Below, piece after piece: positions 52,561 to 63,508 of a stretch of DNA of 64,000 nt. How positions within the stretch are numbered: the first letter of the stretch is position 1; each line of letters starts with the position of its first letter. The notes below the pieces were generated by a model that had not been told where the DNA came from, did no database searches, and saw nothing but the letters and a program-made list of their open reading frames with translations. Source of the stretch: Orobanche coerulescens (taxonomy: Eukaryota; Streptophyta; Magnoliopsida; Lamiales; Orobanchaceae); the NCBI GenBank assembly GCA_033398695.1, contig JAWKAU010000226.1:124001-188000 (forward strand). Direction: 5' to 3'. Position numbers and translations under genes: made by a program.

Positions 52561-53826
52561 TGATACGAGATCGACATGGCCAACCGAAGAAAGACGACGT
52601 ATACGACCATGCAACCATGCATACGGCCATGCACACACATGCACCTACACGACATGTAATTACTTCTTTGGACGAGACGACTAACATGAGACTTGAAGTA
52701 ACCTTGAACATATTTTACGTATGCATGAAGAAATTACGAACCATGCACTCACCCACCTTCTTCATGCATTGAAACCGATGGTTCCCCTCCCTTGAATAAG
52801 TCACCTACATGGCAACAAAGTCGTCAAAGCATGATAATAATAATCATCAAGAATCAAACCAAAGTCTTCTAACATGATTAGTTATTTTATTTTGTTTATT
52901 GTCTTTGGTGAAGATTTGCTCAAGATTGACTAGTCATGATCCGAAATTTACTAGTCGGAGAGGAAAAGGCGAAAAGCGGACAAAATTACCAATTCCCGCG
53001 CGTATGACTACTTCGTAGCAGTTTTGGTATTTTAATCATAACTCTCTCATGCGAAGTCCGATTTAGGTGATTCAAGCGGCCATGGAAAGATAAAAGAAAG
53101 ATCTATAAATCGTGTGAAACGATCCAAGGTCCAATTATGCTTCTATCAAGACACACGAACCGTTCAAATGTGCAGTGATTTTTATGGTCGAAAATTGACA
53201 AAGATTTGTGAAGATTTGGTGAAGACTTGAAGGAAGAAGATGCCAAGAAGTCCCTTTCATGATCAATTCATTATCAAGCCTTACAATATATCACATGAGG
53301 AGGATCTTGTCCACTCCTTCTTGGAAGCCCCACGGCTGATTTGTACAAGGAAGGAGCCAAAATGTTGTGATTTCTTGTCAAAGTCTTTGTAGATAGTTTA
53401 ATAAGTGCTTGTATTTTAGCTAGATTTTGTGTGATTTTCTTTGGCCTTGTTAGGAGTCATTATGGCTATATAATAGCCTCACCCTCAACCCTTTGGAATC
53501 ATCTTGAAATTTATAAAACATTGTATTTCTCTTGAAATATACGTTGAACGAGTTCAACAAAACCTTGGTTATTATTTCGACGCGTCTCGAATTATAACTT
53601 GATCAATTCTCAATAGGTCTTGAGGAGAGATTATCTTTATCGAGTTATAGGTCTAATTCGATAAAACACATTCAAATCCATACACTATCCTACCTCACGG
53701 CCGAAACCATCTAAATTCGGCCAACACCTTTTATTTTCGTTGTTACTTTGATACTTGTAGAAACAGTGATAATCTTCCGTTGTATCTTATACATTTTACG
53801 TACACTTATATACGTAATTCGTATCA
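52561..53826 (+). repeat. P3 3' LTR (1266 bp)
   Basis: Same as the 5' LTR apart from one visible substitution. Double hairpin at 53607-53626 and 53637-53664, palindromic TATA at 53464-53478. Confidence 0.93.
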
Positions 53827-53883
53827 ACTGGCACTCGAGACGAGGAGATTACGATTGTCCTACGCGTCAGTCCGACGAGTTTG

Positions 53884-54541
53884 GCTGGTGGTTGATCATT
53901 CCGAGTTTCAGCAGGTTGTTTCTGCCCTGCCTCCTATTAATAGAGGCCAGGATCGCATCTCCTGGAGTCCGCATAGCTCAGGTTCCTATTCTTCCTCGTT
54001 CGCTCGTCGGTTCCTTAGTGTGTATTCCCCTTCTGTTCCGTGGTCCCCTCTCCTTCTTGGCCCCAGGAAGATTCCTAGGCACTCTTTCATCTTATGGTTG
54101 GCTATTCAGGAGCGTCTGTCGACTATGGATAAGACTTGGCTGCAGCACATAGATGGTATTTGTGTCCTCTATGGGATGGTGATCGAGTCTCATTCTCACT
54201 TATTCTTCTTGTGCCCTTACTCTAGTAGGTGTATCTCTATTGTTAAGAGGGAGGTTAATTTTTGTTGGCCTCACTCTGAGTGGAGTACGGGTATTCTGTG
54301 GGCGGCTAGGAGGTGGAGAGGTAAGCATATGGTTAACGTGGCTTACCGTATCTTTCTAGCTACATTGGTCTACTTAATCTGGCAGGAGCGTAATGAGAGG
54401 AGATTTGGTCAGAGGCGTCGAGACCCACACACAGTTACTTTCCAGGGGATTGGACTAGTTCGTGACGTCATATCTCAACGTTGGCCGCCTAATTCCTTGT
54501 CTGCGGTCGCTGTTAGGCGTATCTGGAAGGTTGCTTGGTAG
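53884..54541 (+). pseudogene. LINE ORF2 C-terminus with zf-RVT (zinc-binding in reverse transcriptase) domain
   Basis: About 218 codons open to TAG at 54539-54541. DRISWSPHSSGSYSSSFARR, VPWSPLLLGPRKIPRHSFIL, WLAIQERLSTMD, CVLYGMVIESHSHLFFLCPY and LVYLIWQERNERRFG follow the plant zf-RVT pattern (usually W..KVPPK..FF.W..., C..C...E...HLFF.C). The second expected cysteine is replaced (CVLYG instead of CxLCG). Translation start is missing because the insert is 5'-truncated, so it is not expected to be expressed from its own promoter. Confidence 0.85.
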
Positions 54542-54690
54542 GCGGTTCAGATATAGTTAGTTTTCCTTATTTTTACTTTTTGGTTTGTGTTGTTGGTGCA
54601 CCTGATGTAATGGTTGCTGGGTATTGGCCTTCCTTGTTGGCCAATCTTTTTTATTAATGCAATTGAATTTTCCCTAAAAAATAAAAAAAG
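53884..54690 (+). mobile_element. 5'-truncated LINE insertion in P2b gag
   Basis: Starts abruptly in coding sequence near 53884 and ends with a 3' UTR (TTATTAATGCAATTG) and an A-rich tail (CCCTAAAAAATAAAAAAAG at about 54672-54690). P2b gag resumes directly after (VNELPEFVRGTDPEAYLEWE). 5' truncation plus an A-rich end is typical of LINEs. I see no clear target duplication; compared with P2, a few gag bases appear missing at the site. Confidence 0.8.
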
Positions 54691-55039
54691 GTGAACGAAC
54701 TTCCAGAGTTCGTTAGGGGTACCGATCCAGAAGCATACTTGGAGTGGGAATGGAAAATCGATCGCATGTTCGATTTCAACGACCTTGATGATGAGAAAAG
54801 GTGTAAATATGCGATCATAAAACTAAGTAAAGGGGCTTCTCTTTGGTTCGAAGTGGTTAAATCAAAAAGAGCTCGTATTGGAAAAACAAAAATTAATTCG
54901 TGGGATTCGTTGAAACGGAAACTTTGCAAGAGATATGTCCCCACGTCACATAGGCTGACCCTGTATCGCAAGATTGCCGACTGCATGCAAGGAAAGATGA
55001 GTGTTAGTGAATATATTGATGAGTTCGAGAATTTGACCT
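54691..55039 (+). pseudogene. P2b gag, capsid-like segment
   Basis: NELPEFVRGTDPEAYLEWEW, DRMFDFNDLDDEKRCKYAII, KLSKGASLWFEVVKSKRARI, RKLCKRYVPTSHRLTLYRKI and KMSVSEYIDEFENLTL. Cut by the P4 LTR at 55040. Open throughout. Confidence 0.88.
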
Positions 55040-55820
55040 TGATACGGAATCATTTGACATGAACGAAGAAGACGAAGTAAGGATCGACATAAATGACCTT
55101 ACTACACGCCATGCACGGACTACTACGTATTTAGGCGGGAAAACGGACATAGGACGTGGAGTCTCGGTCTCAGCCGTGTCATATAACACGGCCCGTGTCA
55201 TGCTATGCCGGAAGGTCGACAATCGGCCAGAAAATGGACGAACTGCCGGAAAAATCACCACCTGCCGGAAAAATCACCACCTGCCGGCCGCGATCGCCGA
55301 CCACCACTGCCGGGCTGCCGATCGCTGCCGGCCGAATCGGCCGTGTCATCCGACACGGCCGTGCCGAGATGTCCTAGATAGTAGAATCTACATTGCCGAG
55401 AACCCGACCGTGTCGTCAGGACACGGCCGTCTTGACACAACCCGACCGTGTCAGACGACACGACCGAGTCACACTCTTCCGGATAGTAAAATTCCCGCTG
55501 TCCGACCAACCCGACCATGCCAGGCGACACGGTCGAGTCCTGCCGAACATGTGCACCCGCACATGCCGCCGCGGCCGTGCCGATCGGCACGGGCCGTGTC
55601 CGACAGCCAGCAAAATGACCATTATTGCTGATTTTTTTTATTTTTGTTGTTTTTCCTCCCCTCACATGTCATGATTAGACTTGCATGTTATGTGGGGTGG
55701 CTTATAATCATTTTGTTGTGTGATTCCCCCTCCCTTTGATTTGATTCCTTTGTATTTTATCTTGTTGTTTTATTTTTCATTTCAAGATCATGTGATCTTG
55801 TTTTATTTCTTAGTTGCTAA
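55040..55820 (+). repeat. P4 5' LTR, left part
   Basis: TGATACGGAATCATTTGAC; LTR-encoded peptide DTESFDMNEEDEVRIDINDL, HARTTTYLGGKTDIGRGVSV. Contains TGCCGGAAAA repeats and the GC-rich dyad block (55320-55610). Interrupted at 55820 by TRG3 and resumes at 60228. Confidence 0.88.
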
Positions 55821-57249
55821 TGATACGAATCGGTCAACATCCTTTGATATTGTCCCTACTTTGAAGATACCTTCCCCACCATTACTACAAATCATGCTTG
55901 AAGGGGACCCTTACTTGTCTTCATATCTTTCACAAGATAATGAAGATATTCTCCTTCCCCACCTCAATATAAAAAACGTCCCATGCATAAGATTTGAAGA
56001 ATACTTTCATCCTTCATGTCATGATCACCATGGTAATTCCAAAAGACTTGATATCATATCACCTTCCCACCCCACCATGATACCTCACGTCCCATACATA
56101 TGTAAGTGTAGAAGACTTTCATCCTTCATGTCCTTGTCCCTCATGTCATTATCACCTATATAATACCAAAGAAGATGATTTCATAATCTACACCAAATCC
56201 TCCTAAATGAGGATTTACGTTTTGATGCATGGGAAGGAAGGATCGGCCGAATTGATGCATGGGAAGGAAGGATATTTGGTTTTTCTTCATGTCACCATCA
56301 AGTCCAAGATTGCTTCAAGTCACCATCACCTAAACATGCTTGAAAGGGACCCTTTGTCTTCATATCTTTCACAAGATAAGTGAAGATCACCTCCTTCCCC
56401 ACCTTATTTGAAAATAAGCCATATTCCCCACCTTGAGAAAGACTTTCATCAAGTCACCATCAACTAAGACTTTCATCAAGCATGTTCTTCATGTCACCAT
56501 CAAACCAAGATTCACCATGTTTCTCATTCCCCACAAAATCGGTCCAAAGCATGAATCTTGAGGAAGATTTCATCAAGTATTTCGTCAACTTGAAGATTGC
56601 TAGGAAGTTTCCTTTTTTGTTTTGTTGTATTTTCTTAAAGTTGGAAACTACTATATATAGTAGTGCTTGATTGTATTTGTAATATCTTGAATCTTGAAAG
56701 TTATAAACCTTGTATTTCCTTTGAAATATACGTTGAACGAGTTCAACAAACTTTAAGTTATTGTTTCGACGCGTCTCGAGATTTTAACTTGATCAATTCT
56801 CAATAGGTCTTGGGAAGAGATTACCTTTTATCGAGTTATAGGTCTAGTTCGATAAAACACATCCAAATCCGTATACACGACTACCTCACGGCCGAAATCC
56901 ATTTAAGTTCGGCCACCCCTTGTATTTTCGAGTGACACTTTGATAATCGTCAAGACATAATAATCTCCCGTTATATTTCATACGCATTACGTACGTAATT
57001 CGTATCATCTTCTTGTTCGATATTTTTATTGTTATATCCGATATTATTCACATACAAAATACATCCGAAAACTCCATATTCGTAAAAGCCTTCCGCTATC
57101 ATACACTTACATATACTCCGACCGATACGTATACACTTACATTAAAATTCGGTCACCCTTAGTAAATTTCAAGTGATACTTTGATACTTGTTAATCTTCC
57201 GTTGTATTTCATACGCATTACGTACACTTACATACGTAATTCGTATCAT
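55821..57249 (+). repeat. TRG3 5' LTR (1429 bp, composite 3' end)
   Basis: TGATACGAATCGGTC to an internal LTR-like end CGTATCA at about 57006, then a TRG1-type terminal segment (TCTTCTTGTTCGATATTT ... ACCGATACGTAT, to about 57131), then an E-type terminal segment (CGGTCACCCTTAGTAAATTT ... TTCGTATCA, to 57249). Palindromic TATA CTACTATATATAGTAG at 56648-56663; double hairpin 56797-56816 and 56828-56855. Confidence 0.88.
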
Positions 57250-57253
57250 AAGT

Positions 57254-57265
57254 GGTATCAGAGCC
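57254..57265 (+). promoter_or_regulatory. TRG3 primer binding site
   Basis: TGGTATCAGAGC, an exact 12-base match to the initiator tRNA-Met site; followed by CCAAGG. Confidence 0.9.
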
Positions 57266-57289
57266 CAAGGTAATCTCCTTGGGCGATTT

Positions 57290-57500
57290 ATTCAACGAAT
57301 TTTTTTTGTTGAGATTAAAGCAGTCGGAAGAAAACAAAGTTTCCCGTGGATTCGACCGTTGGATCATTACGAAATTTTGACAAAGGTAAGCCAACTTCTT
57401 GAACTACAGTCTGAACGGTGGAGATCAGATTCTTTGATCATCTTCTTGGTTCATTCTTCACGGATTCCTTGGAAAATTTTCTGTCCGATTTCTTGTCAAG
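57290..57500 (+). other. 5' leader shared by TRG3 and P3
   Basis: About 200 bases starting near TTTTTTTTGTTGAGATTA and containing GCAGTCGGAAGAAAACAAAG, closely similar to 51110-51310 in P3. TRG1 and TRG2 have a different leader that resembles P2b. No ORF; function unknown, possibly RNA signals for packaging or translation. Confidence 0.7.
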
Positions 57501-57521
57501 AACTATCTCTTGATTCTTGTT

Positions 57522-58873
57522 ATGGATTTCTCCGAGCTCGATTTCTTGATGACACTCCGTGACGCACTAAACGGCTTACCGGAGCAACGTATGCAAGAAA
57601 GACGTAGAGACAATGCCAACAATATTGATTTCTTGGCCCAATTCCGCAAAGATACCTAATTTCACGGAGATAGTAATCCAAATGCGTGCATAGATTGGCT
57701 TCGTGCTTGTGAGGAGCACTCGGACTTCAAGGCTGCCCCGATCAACCGCCGCGTTTCGTTGGTGGCAAGGCGCCTCCGCAGTAGCGCCGCCGTCTGGTGG
57801 CAAAAATTGAAACAGTCCCGTTTACAACAACGTAAGCCTAAAATCCAAGATTGGCTTAAATTCAAAAAATATTTCAATCGAAGGTTCAAATCCCCATCTT
57901 ACCACCAATCCTTCGACGCCACGCCACCGGCATTCGATCTAAGGCCTTCCTCCATCAAGGAAGTCCCAACAGCATCTTTTTTCGATGAAGACAATGTCCC
58001 TACGGTCATTTTCAATGAAGTAGACGAGACAGAGTTTTCAACGGAGCAATTCAACGAAGAAGGTGAGTTGAGCCGTGTATCCCTAGTTGACGAACCCGGA
58101 TCTTGCTACTTTGATCATGGGCCAGTTGGTTGTGTTGGCCAAATTGACCAAAACGGACCAAATTATTTTAATGGTGAGGAGCCTTTTTGTGTCATGGAAA
58201 TTGGGTCGGGTTATGATGGACCGCCAATATTTGATACAGAATCAGATGACAAAGAGGACCCCATGATTGATCTCGAGCTTCCCATTTTTGAAGAATCTCC
58301 TGCAGCATTTTTTGATGACAAAGAAGACGATGGTTGGAGTTCAGCTGCCCTATCGGAGCAAAGTGGGTCGTATGACTTTGTTGCGGTACGAAACGAGCCT
58401 AGTGGATTAATTTTTGATGAGACATTATTGGAGGAGCCGAATAATTTTGAAACGGAGAGTTGGTCAGATTGCGACGGACCGCCAACATTTGATAAGGAAC
58501 CAGTTGATGAAGAGGACTCCGCAATAAATTCTGTATTGGCCATTTTCGATGGTGAACCCGATATGGAATTATCAGTGTTTCCAATTCTGGAGGAGGAACC
58601 CGATGTGGAGTTAACCGTGTGTCCCATTTCAGATATCCACTCATGTCATGATATCGGTATTACCTGGCGGAGTAATTATTATTATTTTATTAATAATGAT
58701 AGTTATTTTGTTGGTGATTCTCGAGGGGGCCCCACTACCTATCGTCTCAAGATTTTGGGTCATGTACGTACTGCGGATATCTTCGAGATCAAATACTTAG
58801 AGGCGTTAGTTAATTATCTTGGTGACGAAGGGAGTTCGGAATTGAGGACAATTCCCTTTAAAGAGAGAGGGTA
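57522..58873 (+). pseudogene. TRG3 gag-like acidic protein (one stop)
   Basis: ATG 57522 (MDFSELDFLMTLRDALNGLP). A TAA at 57658-57660 is the only early stop; from there the frame is open to the 3' LTR. The gag domain is best preserved of the three: NACIDWLRACEEHSDFKAAP, VSLVARRLRSSAAVWWQKLK, QSRLQQRKPKIQDWLKFKKY. The acidic region is longer than in TRG1/2 because a GPPxFDxE...DGEPD module occurs twice (about 58209-58290 and 58478-58570). The tail reads NYYYFINNDSYFVGDS, TYRLKILGHVRTADIFEIKY, ELRTIPFKERGYDT. No zinc knuckle or enzyme domain. Confidence 0.75.
58858..58873 (+). promoter_or_regulatory. TRG3 polypurine tract
   Basis: TTAAAGAGAGAGGGTA adjacent to the 3' LTR. Confidence 0.75.
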
Positions 58874-60227
58874 TGATACGAATCGGTCAACATCCTTTGA
58901 TATTGTCCCTACTTTGAAGATACCTTCCCCACCATTACTACAAATCATGCTTGAAGGGGACCCTTACTTGTCTTCATATCTTTCACAAGATAATGAAGAT
59001 ATTCTCCTTCCCCACCTCAATATAAAAAACGTCCCATGCATAAGATTTGAAGAATACTTTCATCCTTCATGTCACTTTCCTTCATGTCATGATCACCATG
59101 GTAATTCCAAAAGACTTGATATCATATCACCTTCCCACCCCACCATGATACCTCACGTCCCATACATATGTAAGTGTAGAAGACTTTCATCCTTCATGTC
59201 CTTGTCCCTCATGTCATTATCACCTATATAATACCAAAGAAGATGATTTCATAATCTACACCAAATCCTCCTAAATGAGGATTTACGTTTTGATGCATGG
59301 GAAGGAAGGATCGGCCGAATTGATGCATGGGAAGGAAGGATATTTGGTTTTTCTTCATGTCACCATCAAGTCCAAGATTGCTTCAAGTCACCATCACCTA
59401 AACATGCTTGAAAGGGACCCTTTGTCTTCATATCTTTCACAAGATAAGTGAAGATCACCTCCTTCCCCACCTTATTTGAAAATCAGCCATATTCCCCACC
59501 TTGAGAAAGACTTTCATCAAGTCACCATCAACTAAGACTTTCATCAAGCATGTTCTTCATGTCACCATCAAACCAAGATTCACCATGTTTCTCATTCCCA
59601 CAAAATCGGTCCAAAGCATGAATCTTGAGGAAGATTTCATCAAGTATTTCGTCCAACTTGAAGATTGCTAGGAAGTTTCCTTTTTTGTTTTGTTGTATTT
59701 TCTTAAAGTTGGAAACTACTATATATAGTAGTGCTTGATTGTATTTGTAATATCTTGAATCTTGAAAGTTATAAACCTTGTATTTCCTTTGAAATATACG
59801 TTGAACGAGTTCAACAAACTTTAAGTTATTGTTTCGACGCGTCTCGAGATTTTAACTTGATCAATTCTCAATAGGTCTTGGGAAGAGATTACCTTTTATC
59901 GAGTTATAGGTCTAGTTCGATAAAACACATCCAAATCCGTATACACGACTACCTCACGGCCGAAATCCATTTAAGTTCGGCCACCCCTTGTATTTTCGAG
60001 TGACACATTGATAATCGTCAAGACATAATAATCTCCCGTTATATTTCATACGCATTACGTACGTAATTCGTATCATCTTCTTGTTCGATATTTTTATTGT
60101 TATATCCGATATTATTCACATACAAAATACATCCGAAAACTCCATATTCGTAAAAGCCTTCCGCTATCATACACTTACATATACTCCGACCGATACGTAT
60201 CCACCTCTCCCCGGATAATTCGTATCA
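58874..60227 (+). repeat. TRG3 3' LTR (1354 bp)
   Basis: As the 5' LTR up to the TRG1-type terminal segment, then ends CCACCTCTCCCCGGATAATT plus CGTATCA, as in TRG1. It lacks the E-type extension and has a 12-base insertion near 59075. Double hairpin at 59865-59884 and 59896-59923; TATA palindrome 59716-59731. Confidence 0.88.
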
Positions 60228-60594
60228 GCTAAGAAGACTACCATGCTATAAGTAGTCTTGTTCATGCTTTCATTATGTATTGTATGTTGAAGAAATAAGA
60301 ATACACTTGTGTTTTCTTGGTGAATGCTTTTCATCGAAACCTTGATTATAATTCGACGCGTTTTCGAGTTTTAATCGAATCAATTCTCAATAGGTCTTGA
60401 GGAAAGATTATCTTATCAAACTATAGGTCTAGTTTGACAAATCATTCATGTTGTTCTTGTTTATGTAAGCCGAATTGCCCTACTTTCGGTTATATCTTAC
60501 GAGTGTTACACTTATTCGAGTGTTGTGAGGATCAATTATATTTCCGCTGCATTCCATACGAGTTTACGTCCATTTTCATACGTAATTCGTATCA
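60228..60594 (+). repeat. P4 5' LTR, right part
   Basis: Resumes with the duplicated gctaa and ends TTCGTATCA at 60594. Double hairpin at 60384-60403 and 60413-60440 (TTATCAAACTA / TAGTTTGACAA, one pair lost). Matches M1 LTR ends. Confidence 0.9.
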
Positions 60595-60598
60595 TTAG

Positions 60599-60616
60599 TG
60601 GTATCGGAGCCCAAGG
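60599..60616 (+). promoter_or_regulatory. P4 primer binding site
   Basis: TGGTATCGGAGCCCAAGG, four bases after the LTR. Confidence 0.9.
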
Positions 60617-60669
60617 TTACTTCCTTGGCGAATTTCTCTTGGCAATTTTCTTATCAAAACTATCTTATC

Positions 60670-62358
60670 ATGGATTTTTCCGATGATTTCATGGAGAAAC
60701 TACGTGAGGCACTACACAGCATGCAAGAACCACGTTTTCAAGTAAGAAGAGGAGGATATGATACACATTCACCACGTCATGTGGATGAATTTAAAGTTAA
60801 TGAACTTCCGGAATTTGTCGGAGGTACTAATCCCGAAGTTTACTTGGAGTGGGAGAGGAAGATTGAACGTATGTTTGACTTCAAGCACCTTAACGATGAG
60901 AAACGTTGCAAATATGTAATTCTCAAGTTAGGGAAGGGCGCTTCCTTATGGTTCGAGGGTATGAAAACACAACGAGCTCGTGCGGGAAAAGAGAAAATCC
61001 ATTCTTGGGATTCTTTGAAGAAAAAACTACGTAAAAGGTATGTCCCGACATCACATCGGTTAACCTTGTACCGAAAAATTGCGGAGTTCGTACAAGAGAA
61101 ACTAAGTGTGGAAGAATATATCGAAGAATTTGAAGGCTTGGCCTTAATGGGAGAACTTGAAGAAAATGAAGAACAAAGAATATCACGTTTCTTACGTGGT
61201 CTAAACCGAAACATTGCAAATACGGTGGAATTATACCCATATGGAGATTTTGACACTTTATGCGGACTATGCCTAAAAATTGAAGCTCAAAACAAGTTGA
61301 AGTTTACCAAACCCGAATTCCCATACAAATTCGGAAATACAAGTGTCGGCTCAAGTTCGACTACGAAACCTACCGTACCTTTTCAAGTCCCTACCCCGGC
61401 CCCGAAGGTTCCCCACGTTTCCAAGGAAACGAGCTTGGATAAAGTACGATGTTTTAAATGTCAAGGCTTTGGTCACTATCAAAATGCATGTCCAAATAAA
61501 CGGGTTGTCACTTTAAGAGAAGCTCTTGCGGTCCAAGACGAACTTTTGGTCGAGGACGAGAAGGAAGGCCTTGGTGACGTATTTAACATGGAGGCCGAGG
61601 AAGAGAATGAGGATTGCGAGACTTATGACGCTCCGGAATATGATACTACTTTAGTGCTTCGAGCACTACATACCAAAATCGTTCCAAGTGATACGGAGCA
61701 AAGAGACCAAATCTTTCATTCCAAATGCAAAGTCGGAGAAAAGTGGTGTAGCTTGATAATAGACAGAGGGAGTTGCACGAATGTAGCATCAAAAGAGATG
61801 GTCACCAAGCTCGGGCTAACTACTACGGCTCACCCGAGACCGTATGCTTTACATTGGCTCGATGATGGAAGCAAAGTGAAGGTGACGAGACAAGTACGGG
61901 TCAACTTAACTATGGGATCATACGGAGACGATGTGTTATGTGACGTACTCCCGATGGACGCATGCCACGTACTTTTGGGACGACCATGGATGTTCGACCG
62001 AGATGTTTTGCATCGAGGAAGGAGTAACGAATATGAATTACGAGATAAAGGCAAGAAGATTGTGCTTAAACCGATGGCACCTCAAGCCATTCGATCGATG
62101 AGTTCTAATCAAATGGAGAAACCGAAGCTTACCATGTTTGCTAGCAAGAAAGAGGTGAGACACGCTATTGACGATGGCGAGCGTGTGTATTTATTGATGA
62201 TTAAAGAAACACGAGATGTTGACGTAGTTGTGCAAGGCAAGAGAGATATCGATACCTTACTACAAGAATTTGCGGATGTCTTCCCGGAAGACTTACCGCC
62301 GGGCTTACCACCGTTACGTGGGATTGAACACCAAGTCGACCTTGTACCGGGTGCATGA
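60670..62358 (+). pseudogene. P4 gag, protease and start of reverse transcriptase
   Basis: ATG 60670 (MDFSDDFMEKLREALHSMQE). Gag domain (EVYLEWERKIERMFDFKHLN, CKYVILKLGKGASLWFEGMK, RFLRGLNRNIANTVELYPYG), Pro-rich linker, knuckle CFKCQGFGHYQNAC, then protease. The active site reads IIDRGSC where relatives have IIDGGSC, a change expected to disable it. VLLGRPWMFDRD and GLPPLRGIEHQVDLVPGA follow, and a TGA at 62356-62358 ends it where relatives have a serine codon. Gag and protease lie in one frame with no stop between, as is usual for this group. Confidence 0.92.
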
Positions 62359-62778
62359 CTCCCTAACAAGTCCGCCTATCGATGTAACCCCGAGGAGACA
62401 AAGGAGTTGCAAAAACAAATCGAGGAGCTAATGAACCGCGGGTACGTTCGAGAAAGTTTGAGCCCTTGTGCGGTTCCGGTTTTACTTGTTCCAAAGAAGG
62501 ATGGGTCATGGCGGATGTGTATAGATAGTACAGCCGTGAACAACATAACCATCAAATATCGGTTCCCAATTCCGAGACTTGATGATATGTTGGACGAGTT
62601 GCATGGTTCAGTGATTTTTTCGAAGGTTGATTTGAGAAGCGGCTATCATCAAATTCGCATGCAGGAAGGAGACGAATGGAAAACGGCTTTCAAGACAAAA
62701 CATGGATTATATGAATGGCTCGTCATGCCCTTTTGGCCTTACAAATGCGCCAAGTACTTTCATGCGATTAATGAATGA
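62359..62778 (+). pseudogene. P4 reverse transcriptase palm
   Basis: Same frame after the [42 protein letters not shown] (R-to-T change), [50 protein letters not shown], then a one-base insertion (CCCTTTTGG near 62730) shifts the frame. Confidence 0.9.
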
Positions 62779-63508
62779 GGTACTTAAGCCGTTTTTGGGA
62801 AAATTTGTCGTCGTATACTTGGACGACATCTTGATTTATAGTCGATCATTTCAAGAGCATACCGGGCACTTGAGGAAAGTCTTCGAGATTCTTAGGGATG
62901 AAAAACTTTATGGGAAAAAGGAGAAGTGTTCGTTTCTAGTCGAGAGTGTAGCCTTTCTTGGCTACATCGTTTCTAAAGAAGGAGTGTCGGTTGATCAAAC
63001 CAAGATCGAGGCGATTCAATCTTGGCCTACGCCCAAAACCATCACGGAAGTCCGATCCTTTCACGGACTTGCTTCATTTTATCGGAGGTTCATACGAGAC
63101 TTTAGTACCATTTCTAGCCCGATAACGGAATGCTTAAAAAAAGGACCGTTTGTGTGGAACGGGGCTGCCCAAGGGGCGTTTGAAAAATTGAAGGCGAAAA
63201 TGTGTGAAGCACCTATCTTGGCTTTACCCGACTTTTCACAACCTTTCGAGGTAGAATGTGACGCAAGTGGAGTGGGTATTGGGGCGGTCCTCGTCCAAGG
63301 GAGGCGAACAATTGCATACTTTTCGGAGAAATTGGGTGGGGCTCGACTCAACTATTGTACTTATGACAAGGAGTTCTATGCCATTGTGAGAGCTCTTGAT
63401 CATTGGAGCCATTACCTTCGGCCGAAACATTTCATCCTACATTCGGATCATGAGTCCTTGAAATATATTAACGGCCAACTAAAGTTGAGTCCGAGACATG
63501 CTAAATAG
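62702..63508 (+). pseudogene. P4 reverse transcriptase (YLDD) and RNase H
   Basis: [35 protein letters not shown] (catalytic YLDD near 62816), [38 protein letters not shown], RNase [41 protein letters not shown] and [23 protein letters not shown]-to-TAG at 63506-63508 ends it inside RNase H. Confidence 0.92.

Larger units (their letters stand above)
49796..53826 (+). mobile_element. P3: young deletion-derivative LTR retrotransposon without pol
   Basis: LTRs 49796-51061 and 52561-53826 (both 1266 bp; I see one mismatch, at the 'aaaataaag/aaaagaaag' site near 50330 and 53095). Perfect target duplication actgg (49791-49795 and 53827-53831). PBS 51066-51077, internal 1.5 kb with gag remnants and an unfamiliar acidic C-terminal region, polypurine tract at 52547-52560. 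No RT, RNase H or integrase, so it is non-autonomous. Near-identical LTRs make it the most recent insertion visible. Confidence 0.93.
55821..60227 (+). mobile_element. TRG3: non-autonomous gag-only LTR retrotransposon
   Basis: LTRs 55821-57249 (1429 bp) and 58874-60227 (1354 bp), perfect target duplication gctaa (55816-55820 and 60228-60232) inside the P4 LTR. PBS 57254-57265, gag-like ORF 57522-58873. The LTR pair matches over most of its length but the 3' ends differ: the 5' LTR carries an extra E-like terminus. The leader (about 57290-57500) is shared with P3, while the ORF is shared with TRG1/TRG2. Confidence 0.92.

Noticed and set aside
53780..54541. Possible host gene with a long open frame
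   Set aside because: It is the zf-RVT end of a LINE, flanked by interrupted P2b gag; the first ~35 codons belong to P3 LTR and gag, not to a gene.
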